DNA of 64,000 nt from positions 132,406 through 196,405 of the forward strand of contig CAVRAU010000020.1 in NCBI GenBank assembly GCA_963719055.1, in the 5' to 3' direction. Of the stretch, positions 9,091 to 17,502 are shown one piece after another; position 1 is the first letter of the stretch, and the number at the start of each line of letters is the position of its first letter. Both the position numbers and the translations under genes were made by a program. The stretch is from CAXMQZ01 sp963719055 (GTDB lineage: Bacteria; Acidobacteriota; Thermoanaerobaculia; Multivoradales; JAHEKO01). The notes beneath the pieces are model-generated. The model was not told the DNA's origin. It searched no databases and was given only the letters and a program-made list of their open reading frames with translations.

Positions 9091-10532
9091 ATGGTCATCG
9101 AGCGGGTCCTGGTCTCTCTCTATCTGGCTGGTTGCATCGGCATCGGTATCTACGCCTCGCGCAGGGTGCTGGTCTCGAGAGACGAGTACTGGGTCGCGGG
9201 CCGCCGAATCGGCACCACCATCAACTCCATGGCCATCATGGCGAGTCTGGCCAGCGGTGGCTCCATCATCGGTGTGATGGGTCTGGCGTACTCGCAGGGA
9301 ATCCCTGCGACCCTGGCTCTCTTTGCCGGCGCTGTTCTGGGATTTCCTCTGGCCTCCATGCTGGTGGCCAAACAGCTGCGGAATTTCGGCAAGTACACCA
9401 TCACCGACTTTCTCGCTTTCCGTTATCCCAGTTCGGTGGTGCGCTATCTGGTGCCCAGCGTGATCGTTGTCGCCTTCACCATCTATATCGTGGCGCAGCT
9501 CAAGGCTGCCGGAATCACGGCCAATGCCCTGCTCGGCATTCCCTACGACATGGCCCTGGTCATCGCCACACTGGTTTTCGTCATCTACGTGTCTTTTGGC
9601 GGCATGATCGCCATTACCTGGACCGATGTCATTCAGGGCATCTTGATGCTGGTCGTGGTGGTGGGAACCGCGGTGGCCATGATGTGGCGTCTGGGCTCGC
9701 CGGTGGAGCTGATGCGTCAGGCCACAGCCATGGCCCCGGAGCTGGGGCAGGTCGTCGATCAACCTGTCGCCAGCTATCTGGGCTACTTCGTCATCTGGGC
9801 GACGGCGATTCCGGTGATTCCCCACATCGTCATGCGGGTCTTCACCGCCAAAGACGCCGACGGTGCGCGCCTATCGCTCAATCTGGCCATGTTGGCTTAC
9901 AGCGTCATGATCCTGACGGCGGTTCTGGCCATCGTGCCGGTGGGGAAACTGCAGTTTCCGGGCCTCGAGGACGCCGACCAGGTGTTTCTCAAGGTGATGG
10001 AAGCGCAGTTTCCACCCGTGATTCGAGGGATTGCCGTGGCCGCGGTGCTGGCGGCCGTCATGTCCACCACCGACGCCCTGTTGTTGGCCTGTAGCTCGGC
10101 GATCGCTCACGACATCCTGGGCAATTTCTCGAGAGAGAAGGCAAGCGAGAGGACACTGGCCCTGATTCGGATCGGCTCGGCCTGGCTGATTGGCTTGCTG
10201 GCTCTCTATTGGGCGATTTCGCCGCCGGAGCTCATCAGTCGGTTCTACACCGCCGGAGTCGGTCTTGCTCAGTGCCAGCCTCTTTGTGCCCACGATCGCC
10301 GGTCTGTGGTGGAAGAAGGCCAACCTGGTGGGTGGTGTCGCGCGCTCTGGTTACAGGTGCCGCGACCTATGTGCTGGTCTACTTCGAAGTCGTTGAGGTC
10401 GGGATGGCACCGGTGGTGGCCGCCCTGCTCGCGAGCACGATGGCCATGGCCCTGGGTGGCTACTTCGGTCCGCAGGAGTCGTCCGAGATGCTGGAGAAGA
10501 TCGAGGCCCTACACGATCCAGGCGGATCCTGA
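9091..10532 (+). CDS. Sodium:solute symporter family transporter (two frameshifts)
   Basis: Start ATG 9091. The protein has about a dozen transmembrane helices and the SSS signature regions: YWVAGRRIGTTINSMAIMAS in TM1/2, SFGGMIAITWTDVIQGILM in the middle and AAVLAAVMSTTDALLLACSS in the conserved TM8 region. Two +1 shifts (near 10265 and 10340) join the final helices (SASLFVPTIAGLWWKKANL, then TGAATYVLVYFEVVEVGM), giving about 480 residues, normal for the family. It should import an organic solute (acid, amino acid or sugar) with sodium; I cannot name the substrate. The small membrane gene just upstream probably belongs to the same system. Confidence 0.9.
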
Positions 10533-10611
10533 TCTGGCAGTCGGTATGTCGGCCTTCGAGGCGTGGTCCGCCCGACATGCGATCTGATAGGTTGCGCAAC
10601 GTCGAGGGGCC

Positions 10612-11365
10612 ATGTCGAAGTCGATTCCCGAGACTCTCCGCGTTGATGCCTGCATACAACGAGCAGGAAGTCTTGCCTATGGCGCTCGAGGAAGCCGTTA
10701 CGGCCCTGCGAGGATCTTTGCGAGACCTGGGAACTGGTGGTGGTCGACGACGGCTCCACCGATGGGACGCCGACGATTCTGGAGCAGTGGGCCACCAGGG
10801 AGCCCAGGATTCGCGTCGTGACGCAGGAGCAGAATCGTGGGTACAGCCAGGCCCTGATCCGTGGATTTTGCCGAATGCCGCTTCGAGGCGATCTTCTACA
10901 CCGACGCCGATGCGCAGTTCGACCTGCACGACATCGCGGATCTATATCCGCAGCTGGCGGAGTTCGACATGGTGACCGGCTACCGAATCGGACGTCAGGA
11001 TCGATGGATCCGCTTCGTCACCTCGGGTGTCTACAACCGTCTCCAGGGTTGGATGCTGGGCTTGAGAGTGCGGGACGTCAACTGTGCCTTCAAGCTCTTT
11101 CGGCGTTCGTTCTTCGACAAGGTTCAGCTCTCCAGTGATGGGTTTCTGATCGATGCCGAGCTCTACGCACGGGCCAAGAATGGCTGGTCTGACGTGGACC
11201 CAGGTGGGTGTCGAGCATCGTCCCCGCGAGCTGGGGAGCACCACGGTCAAGGTGTCGACCGTCATCGAGACTCTGCGTGAGCTCCGGTCTCTCAGGTCGC
11301 GAGTGAGTCGAGAAGCGGAGCAGTCCGAGAAAGCCGTCGAGAAGAGCCCGGCTCGAACCCAGTGA
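10612..11365 (+). CDS. Family 2 glycosyltransferase, DPM1-like (four frameshifts)
   Basis: Start ATG 10612. Piecing together five frames, all shifted +1 in turn, gives about 250 residues of a GT2 enzyme: LSALMPAYNEQEVLPMALEE, LVVVDDGSTDGTPTILEQW, FEAIFYTDADAQFDLHDIAD (the DxD metal site), then VRDVNCAFKLFRRSFF and the C-terminal VGVEHRPRELGSTTVKVSTV. The layout is that of polyprenyl-phosphate mannose or glucose synthases. It overlaps the next gene by 4 bases (GTGA), and that gene encodes a membrane glycosyltransferase that uses lipid-linked sugars, so the pair probably makes and uses a polyprenyl-phosphate sugar donor. Confidence 0.83.
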
Positions 11366-12891
11366 AGCGGTACCTCCTAGTTGTCGGTGTGTTGACCCTG
11401 ATCCGGGTGATCGGCTCGGCTCTCTTTCCCCTGTCGGGAGACGAGGCGTACTACTGGGACTGCTCGCGACATCTCGATTGGAGCTATTTCGACCAGCCGC
11501 CCCTGGTGATCTGGGCGATGATCCCGTTTCGAGCCCTGCTGGGAGAGACGGCCTTGGCGGTCAGGGCGCCGGCCATTCTCGCGAGTCTTCTCTTGGCTCT
11601 ATTTCTGATCCCGCTGGTGAGGCGTCTGGGAGGTAGCTATCGGGAGACACTATGGGCTTATCTCCTGCTCCAGATCATGCCCGATCTATTTTCTGGCGAG
11701 CTCCTACGCTTCCACCGATGTCGCCATGGTGACGGCCTATGTGGGGGCGACCTGGGCGGCTGTTGCCATCGGGCAAGGTGAGAAGAGGGCCTGGTGGGGT
11801 TTTGGTATCGCCTGTGGACTGGGCTTTCTGGCGAAGTTCCCGGTGGTGATCGTGGCCGTGGCTCTGATCCCGGCGTTGCGCCAGCAGGAAGTGAGGGCTG
11901 ATCTGGCCACGCGACACCTTGGCTGGCGGCGTCGGTCTCCCTGCTCCTGACCGCTCCCATCTGGATCTGGGGCTGGCAGCACAACTGGGACAACATCCTC
12001 TTCCAGTTCACCGGACGACACAGTGGTATGGGTGAGTCGGGCCGTGGCGTCAGCAATTTCCTGTCGCTCGTCGGGAGTGATTGGGATCTGCTGGGAGGGC
12101 CCAAGCACCTCCTGGAGTTCATCGGCGCCAACATGGGGTTCGCGACCCCTTTCCTCTTTGTGGCCATTCTGATGGCACTCTGGTATTCGCGGGGTCGCCG
12201 AGAGGTCGGCTGGTCGGTCTATCGATGGGCCACGCTGACGCCCCTCATCTTCTGGGGCCTGCTATCACTCAAACAACGCGTGGGTGCCCACTGGGGCGCT
12301 CCGGCGCTGGCTCTGGGTGTCGTGGCCGTGGCCATGATCGAGATTCCGGGTCGCAGGTGGATGACGATCGCGGCGGTCATCTTCTGTCTGGGACTCGTCT
12401 TGCCGGCGCTGTTCCTGGTCTCGCAGCCCGAAGTTCTGCTGTCGATTCCGGCAATCGCCAAGCAGACAGACGATCGCATCGCCAACAGCCCCATCTCCTA
12501 TCTGTTCGGCGGCGATGAGGTGGCTGAGGAAGTGAAGAAACGCTTGCGGCCCGATGAGCTCGTGGCGTCCGATAGCTACACCATCACCCACCTTGTGGGC
12601 TTCGACGGCGGCGGACAGTTCGAGACTCGCCTCGGCAGGATCATGGGCCGCGGTCTCCATGGTCTGGCCTCGCTTTACTGGCACTCACCCGACGAGCTGC
12701 GAGGCGCCGACGTTCTGTTTCTGACCGACGAAAAGGACAAGATCGGCGAGCAGCTGGACATCCTCTTCGCCGAGTGCCACGAAGAGGAACCTATCCGGAT
12801 CTACCGGCAGGACCGCATGGTCCGCTACGAAGACGTCTTTCGCTGCAAGAACCTGCTGCAGCCCAACCCGACCTTTACACGTCTGGAATAG
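11362..12891 (+). CDS. Integral-membrane glycosyltransferase, ArnT/PMT-like GT-C fold (frameshifted)
   Basis: The GTG start overlaps the preceding stop (GTGA). The first helix leads into SGDEAYYWDCSRHLDWSYFD, the periplasmic acidic loop and aromatic motif of ArnT/PMT (GT39/GT83) enzymes, followed by QPPLVIWAMIPF. After frame changes near 11690 and 11900 the hydrophobic helices continue (VTAYVGATWAAVAIGQGE, SLLLTAPIWIWGWQHNW) to a soluble C-terminus ending at 12891; about 510 residues. It should transfer a sugar from polyprenyl phosphate to a lipid, glycan or protein on the outer face of the inner membrane. Coupling to the GT2 gene upstream supplies the likely donor. Confidence 0.85.
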
Positions 12892-13021
12892 ACCTGTACG
12901 GTTCGGCCGTCGCCGACACTACTGACCAGCCATCTGTATCGCCAGCCGATGTCGAGGGTCCAGTTCGCATGGGTTAGGCCGGCAAGGCGATTGCAGGGGA
13001 CATTGGACCGGAGGTGACGCC

Positions 13022-14205
13022 ATGATTCGATTCGAGAGGGAAGCAGTGAATCCACTGATTCTGGCGGTGATCCTGCTGTTGGTCGGGGCGCCGCTTTGGG
13101 CCGGTCCGTCCCACCGGCTGGCGGGGGTCCGCCGGTGCCAATCCAGGTGGAAGTCCACAGGGATGGCCAGGCCCTGACGGGACTGACGGCCGAGGATTTT
13201 CTTGTTCGGGACAAGGGCAAGGAGGTTCCGGTGTTGGAGGTCCTGGAGGTGGGTCTGGAGGCGGATGGCGAGAACTTGCCGGAGGAGGCGTATCGGCAGC
13301 TTCTGTTGCTCTTCGATCTCGAGTTCTCGGAGCCGCTGTTCGTCATGCATGCCACAGATGTGGCCAGGCAACTGATCAGCCCGGAACGGTTGGCGAATAC
13401 CCGAGTCCTGCTTGCTGCCCACGAGCCGGGCACTGGACTGAGAGTCGAGCTGGACTTGACCGACGATCGCGAGCGGCTCCTCGAGGTGCTGGGCACTCTT
13501 CATGACGAACATCAGAGGCGGCTGGGAAGCTCCGGCACGACAGCCGGGCCCGTAGTCAATGGAGACGATCTGATCACCTCTCGGGCTCGCAATCTGGAGT
13601 CCGACAAGGGAATCGTTCAGCAGGAACAGGGAAGGATTCTGGGCCTGGTCCGATCTCTTGCACGACTCGAGCCTCTAAGCCGGTCAGTGCCGGGAAGCAC
13701 CCAGGTCGTGGTTTTCTCGCCCGGTTTCGACAGCTCGGTGATTCTGGGCAACCAGGCGACGCAGCAGCGCGATGCAGCCTGGTCGGTCGAGCAATCGGAA
13801 GCCGCGGCGCGGGGAGAATTCTCGACTGTCAACAGCGCCAGCCGGTATGGTGGCGGGCTCGTCGAGACGGCCCTTTTCGAGACATTGTCGGACTACGTTC
13901 GCTCAGGTGTTCCCATACAAGCGGTGAAGATCGAGATCCAAGGCGACTCGCGGCCGGTAGAGAGAGGGTCACAGGGTCCCAATGGACTGACTCTCATGGC
14001 GACCAGGACGGATGGCGAGGTTTATCGGGGCACCAGGGACGAATTGACCGAGATGACGCAGGCTCTACAGCCCCCATCGTTCTACCTGCTCACCTTTCAA
14101 TCCCGCGGCGTCGAATCGGGGCGATATCGAAAAGTGGACGTCCGATTGAAGGACCGCCCCAAGGGCGTCGAGATTGTCGCTCCGCGTGGATTCTACGTAC
14201 CCTGA
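13022..14205 (+). CDS. Secreted VWFA-related protein (one frameshift)
   Basis: The ATG at 13022 starts a good signal peptide (PLILAVILLLVGAPLWAG). A single base appears lost from the G run at 13123-13127; reading on gives VPIQVEVHRDGQALTGLTAE, DFLVRDKGKEVPVLEV and then a von Willebrand A-like domain (LLLLFDLEFSEPLFVMHATD, VVVFSPGFDSSV). The C-terminal PSFYLLTFQSRG and VDVRLKDRPKGVEIVAPRGFY are typical of the VWFA-related family common in Acidobacteria (TIGR03436-like). The MIDAS-type DxSxS is degenerate here, so metal-dependent adhesion is uncertain. About 390 residues, periplasmic or extracellular. Similar proteins are at 21.1-23.7 and 61.1-63.2 kb. Confidence 0.82.
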
Positions 14206-14340
14206 GCGGAACGAACCTGTGGCAGTGGTGATCGTAGTGGCCGGCCTCTGCGCCGGCCTCGAGCGGTGGGCACTCCCAGCCGGGCTCGTGGCACGCAGAC
14301 GGCACTGCGCCAGGCTACATGTGGCCAACCGCATTTGAAG

Positions 14341-14388
14341 CGGCCGGCAGACCTCGGGCACAGAGGCCCGAGGCTACGGTGCCGGCCG
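14341..14388. repeat. Large GC-rich stem-loop, REP-like
   Basis: The 48 bases form a two-part hairpin: outer arms CGGCCGGCA/TGCCGGCCG (9 bp) and inner arms CCTCGGGC/GCCCGAGG (8 bp) around a six-base loop ACAGAG. The flanking 130 bases (14210-14340) hold further short GCCGGC repeats. It lies between the VWFA gene and the DUF1801 gene and has no T run, so it could be a REP-type element or a terminator for the upstream gene. I did not find a second full copy in this window. Confidence 0.55.
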
Positions 14389-14412
14389 TCAGGTACCCAA
14401 CGGAGATTCGAA

Positions 14413-14835
14413 ATGGCAGAGAACAAGACAAAGCCCACCAAGATCAGCGTAGCCAAGTTCCTCAACGGAATCGAAGACGAGAAGAAGCGTCGCGACGCCA
14501 AAGCCATCGACAAGCTCTTCCGGGAGATCTCGGGTGAGAAGCCGAAGATGTGGGGTCCTAGCATCGTCGGCTATGGCACCTACCACTACAAGTACGACAG
14601 CGGTCGCGAGGGCGACATGGCGCGCCTCGGGTTCTCCCCGCGCAAACAGAACCTCACCCTCTACTTCATGCCGGGGTTCAAGAAATACGCTGTACAGCTC
14701 AAGGCGCTCGGCAAGCACAAGATTGGCAAGTCGTGCCTCTACATCAAGCGCCTCGACGATATCGATTTCGATGTCCTCCGCGCGCTGGTCCAGGAGGACT
14801 GGGACGAAATGAACCGCAAGTACCCACCCGCCTAG
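14413..14835 (+). CDS. DUF1801 family protein
   Basis: 140 residues, intact, from an ATG at 14413. The pattern SGEKPKMWGPSIVGYGTYHY, then YFMPGFKKYAVQLKALGKHK and GKSCLYIKRLDDIDFDVL is characteristic of the DUF1801/YdhG fold (an alpha/beta domain whose members include iron-chaperone-like Fra proteins). The biochemical role of the bacterial group is not established. There is no signal peptide, so it is cytoplasmic. It follows a strong stem-loop and stands alone, with the sulfatase remnant 49 bases downstream. Confidence 0.85.
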   Translation: MAENKTKPTKISVAKFLNGIEDEKKRRDAKAIDKLFREISGEKPKMWGPSIVGYGTYHYKYDSGREGDMARLGFSPRKQNLTLYFMPGFKKYAVQLKALGKHKIGKSCLYIKRLDDIDFDVLRALVQEDWDEMNRKYPPA

Positions 14836-14884
14836 GCGCTGCCGACAGCTCGAATCGCGCCATCGTGCGCTAGAGTCTCGGCCT

Positions 14885-15196
14885 ATGCCACGGTCGATGT
14901 CTCTGTTGACGGTTCTCGTGCCAGTGGCGCTGACTCTGCTTGGATGCGTCAGAGGCGATTCTGGGGAAGAAATCGGAGCCGGGAGCACCAGCTGCCCGAA
15001 GCCTTCGAGACTCTCACAGAGAAGCTCGACGCGGCTGGCTACCAGACATCACCACTCGTGGGGAATCCACAGATCCCGGTGCGGTATGGACTCGGCCAGG
15101 GCTTCGACAGATTTGCCAAGGAGAGAAACAGCGGCGGAAATCCCGCTGACCGAAGAGCTTCAGGAAGAGCTCGAGGCCTTGGGACACCTGCAATAG
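14885..15196 (+). pseudogene. Sulfatase-like lipoprotein reduced to fragments
   Basis: The start gives a lipoprotein signal with lipobox LTLLGC. In a second frame comes LPEAFETLTEKLDAAGYQTS and GLGQGFDRFAKE, which is the segment of alkaline-phosphatase-type sulfatases where the enzyme samples new chains (usually LxxAGYxTxxFVxNP ... GFDxY). The last frame ends in LTEELQEELEALGHLQ, the usual sulfatase C-terminus (LSEEExxxLxALGYL). Family proteins are 450-700 residues; only about 100 remain, with the formylglycine site and most metal ligands missing. It is therefore a deletion derivative or an assembly collapse, not a functional sulfatase. Confidence 0.7.
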
Positions 15197-15197
15197 G

Positions 15198-15590
15198 CTA
15201 GCCGGGAGGCAGTACCGACCAGGTCTCCACCTCGATCGACCCCATGTGAAGTCGGACCTGCACGCGAACCTGCCGTGTCCAGCCGCGGTAGCTGGAGGTG
15301 GCCACGATCATACGGCGACTGGGTGAAATCGATTCGATCTCGCTGGCAAGGGTACCGCCACCGAACTCCCGTCGAGACACACCGGCAAAGCCGGCGCTCT
15401 CACTCAGATTGGCGATGGATTCGGCCACTGCCGCATCGGTGAGAGCGACCAGGTGGATACGCCGGGCCTCTTGGGACGCCAGACGAGCCCGAAAGCCGTA
15501 GTGTGTGGCCAACAGAGTGACGGCCGATGCCACCAGCACCATGACGATCATGGTGACAAACAGGGCGTGCCCGGATTGTCGAGACCTCAA
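15198..15590 (-). CDS. PilX-like minor pilus-assembly protein
   Basis: Begins at TTG 15590, whose bases overlap the stop of the preceding gene (TTGA). The protein is about 130 residues with a short basic start, RQSGHALFVTMIVMVLVAS forming the N-terminal hydrophobic helix that would pack in a pilus, and a globular tail (IHLVALTDAAVAESIANLSE) ending in VEVETWSVLPPG-like sequence. This is the layout of PilX/GspK-type minor proteins encoded after PilV and PilW. The G before HALFV could be the prepilin-peptidase site. Third gene of a tightly overlapped minor-pilin trio. Confidence 0.7.
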   Translation of the reverse strand: MRSRQSGHALFVTMIVMVLVASAVTLLATHYGFRARLASQEARRIHLVALTDAAVAESIANLSESAGFAGVSRREFGGGTLASEIESISPSRRMIVATSSYRGWTRQVRVQVRLHMGSIEVETWSVLPPG

Positions 15591-16126
15591 AACACCCGCC
15601 GTCCTGGCCGGGCTCTTTGAGTGAAGCGGAGGCTCAGACTCTTGAAATCGGGGCCGGGATCCTGCAAGGCGCTCACCCCACCGCGACGCCGACCGCCGGG
15701 ATCTCGGTGCCGGCGATAGACAATCTGTACTTCGACCAATCCCGGCGCGAGGCTGTTGTGCCAGCTCCAGAGCCTGACTCCACGCAGGACCGTTCTCACG
15801 CCCTGAACTGTGCCGTCGGCGGCGATGACGGTGCGAGTCAGGTTTCCCAGGGACTCGTCGTAGGAGATCAGGCTGCCATCGGGTTGCGCGAGCCCCAGTG
15901 GGCCATTGCCAGGAGCCGTTTCGGTACCTCTGGATCGTTGGATGTCGTGGCGCAGAAGCTGGATGGCGAACTGGGGAATCGAGTCCGGCAGCGTCCGCTG
16001 GACTTCCACGGCGGTGATGTGCACCTCGCGGAGTAGGTTGACTGCCAACAGCAATATCAGACCCACCAACAACATCGCCACGAGGACTTCGAGCAGACTG
16101 AATCCTGTCGACCGGCATCGCATCAT
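15587..16126 (-). CDS. PilW-like minor prepilin
   Basis: Start ATG at 16126 (or 16123). The N-terminus RCRSTGFSLLEVLVAMLLVG is a type III signal (prepilin peptidase cleaves after the G before F) followed by the hydrophobic spine helix. The remaining 150 residues are a globular domain (LPDSIPQFAIQLLRHDIQRS, YDESLGNLTRTVIAADG, VEVQIVYRRH). This matches PilW-type minor pilins that prime type IV pilus assembly. In the sequence as given it is in frame with the upstream prepilin, but an alternative frame of that gene ends at a TGA inside ATGATG, so two overlapping genes are more likely. Confidence 0.8.
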   Translation of the reverse strand: MMRCRSTGFSLLEVLVAMLLVGLILLLAVNLLREVHITAVEVQRTLPDSIPQFAIQLLRHDIQRSRGTETAPGNGPLGLAQPDGSLISYDESLGNLTRTVIAADGTVQGVRTVLRGVRLWSWHNSLAPGLVEVQIVYRRHRDPGGRRRGGVSALQDPGPDFKSLSLRFTQRARPGRRVF

Positions 16127-16522
16127 GGGCTCCAGACCAGGGACTGGACGTGCCGTACGGTGGATGGAGCGACCGACCCGATAGCGGGCCTCGAGACTGA
16201 CGGCAAAGAGTCCGGGAGTCTCGGTGGGCTCGACCTCGAGATCGATCAGCAGATCCACTGCGGTGGTCGGTGGTGGGTAGGCGATGACCGGCTGCAGCAT
16301 GCGGCTGGGCTGCACAGGGATGGCTCCGGACCGTATCGTCTCCAGCGAGGCTTCGATGGCCCGCAGGGCCTCGTCGCCGGCATCCAGGCGCTTCATGGCC
16401 TGCGGTTGACGCATCATGAATCCGTAGCCGAGGAGCATGGCCAGGGTCAGCACCAGGAGGGCCATGAGGGCCTCGAGAAGGGTGAAGCCCCGGCCCGGGC
16501 GCTCAGGCGGCGGTGTTTGCAT
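16123..16522 (-). CDS. PilV-like minor prepilin (probable frameshift near its end)
   Basis: From the ATG at 16522 the sequence PGRGFTLLEALMALLVLTLA is a clear type III prepilin signal (cleavage G/F, Glu at mature position 5). About 120 residues of globular domain follow. As written, the frame runs straight into the PilW-like gene without a stop. If one base is mis-called near 16160 the end becomes TVRHVQSLVWSP followed by TGA at 16123-16125, overlapping the next ATG, which is the normal arrangement. It overlaps the methyltransferase gene upstream by 20 bases, so the four genes should be co-translated. Confidence 0.75.
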
Positions 16523-17444
16523 GAGAACCGGTCCGGATGAGGCGGGAGAGCTCAGGGACGGCTGCCAACACGTAGCGCACCGAGTGGATGGAGAGACTGT
16601 TTCCTACCAGACGCCAGGCGGTTTCCAGGGGCAGATCGGCGGGCAGGGTATAGCTCCTCGGGAATCCCAGCAGTCTGAGGATCTCGGCCGGTGAGAATCG
16701 TCGCAGACCCGAGGGTGTCTGCACATAGGAGCCGCTGCGAATCGGGGAGTGGCCATAGGCAGCCGTGAAACAGGAGGCGACCGCCATGGGATCCATCGGA
16801 TCGACGACATTCAGGGCGTGCCGGTATTTCCGCACGAGATCCGGATCGACTCTGAGCTCGGCGGACGGTTCCTTATCGAGAAAAGACCGCAGTGTCCGGG
16901 CCTCGACTCTGGGCGGTGGCAGCTCTCGCAAAGGCGATCTTCCCGCCACCAGATAGTACCTCTCCCGTCGGTTGGGGATGCCGAAGACGGTCGGGCACAG
17001 CAGCCTCTCCTGAACCTGAAAGTGCAGATCTTCGAGGGTGTCCAACAGGAGTGAGTGCGTGATGGAGCCTTGGAAGCCAGGGACATTCTCGATCGCCACG
17101 TATCGTGGGGTTGCCTCTCTCAAACGGGTGAGGATGGCCAGAAAGCTCTGGGTCCGGGTATCTGTGGTGTCCCGACGGCGTCCCCGTCGCGTAAAGGGCT
17201 GGCAGGGTGGTGAGATCCACCACAAATCCGCCTGCCAGTCCCGCAGGGTCGATCCCGCCAACGACTCGATGGTGGCTGTGGCCGCAGGGTGTGGAAAGTT
17301 TCGGCGGTAGATATCCAGAGCCAAGCGATTGATGTCGACCGCAGACACAACGGCCGCAGCCGAACCCAAAGCTGCGGCGCAACCGCCGATCCCGCAGTAG
17401 AACTCGGCCACGCGCAGACGAGTGTGGTCTGCTGGAGCGTTCAT
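16503..17444 (-). CDS. Dnmt2-like cytosine-C5 methyltransferase, probable tRNA methyltransferase
   Basis: From the ATG at 17444 this is an intact 313-residue protein. It has AdoMet motif I EFYCGIGG (14-21), the catalytic motif SPPCQPFTR (Cys81), ENV (119-121), IPNRRERYY (Arg160, Arg162) and the late GNSL motif. Several features are those of Dnmt2/TRDMT1 rather than restriction methylases: PFTR after the catalytic PPCQ (DNA enzymes usually have PFS), RTQSFL after it, and SCFTAAYG (224-231), matching the Dnmt2 CFTxxYG signature. Dnmt2 methylates C38 of tRNA; bacterial homologues are known, for example in Geobacter. No restriction endonuclease is adjacent. It lies between an ABC transporter and prepilin genes and overlaps the latter. 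Confidence 0.88.
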   Translation of the reverse strand: MNAPADHTRLRVAEFYCGIGGCAAALGSAAAVVSAVDINRLALDIYRRNFPHPAATATIESLAGSTLRDWQADLWWISPPCQPFTRRGRRRDTTDTRTQSFLAILTRLREATPRYVAIENVPGFQGSITHSLLLDTLEDLHFQVQERLLCPTVFGIPNRRERYYLVAGRSPLRELPPPRVEARTLRSFLDKEPSAELRVDPDLVRKYRHALNVVDPMDPMAVASCFTAAYGHSPIRSGSYVQTPSGLRRFSPAEILRLLGFPRSYTLPADLPLETAWRLVGNSLSIHSVRYVLAAVPELSRLIRTGSHANTAA

Positions 17445-17502
17445 GGCGTGCAGATCCTGCCACAGATGGGCGGCAAAAGCTGTGAAGTAACACGCTTTTC
17501 GG

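Noticed and set aside
8398..9825. A 475-codon open frame on the minus strand
   Set aside because: It lies opposite the HEAT and symporter genes, is rich in His, Asp and Gly without family motifs, and is a codon-bias shadow of the plus-strand coding sequence.
15587..16522. A genuine double-prepilin fusion protein
   Set aside because: An alternative frame gives a plausible C-terminus with TGA inside ATGATG. Given the indel density here, a mis-called base is more likely than a fusion with an internal prepilin signal.
16503..17444. A restriction-modification methylase
   Set aside because: No restriction enzyme or specificity gene is adjacent, and the PFTR and CFTxxYG motifs point to Dnmt2 rather than to a DNA methylase.
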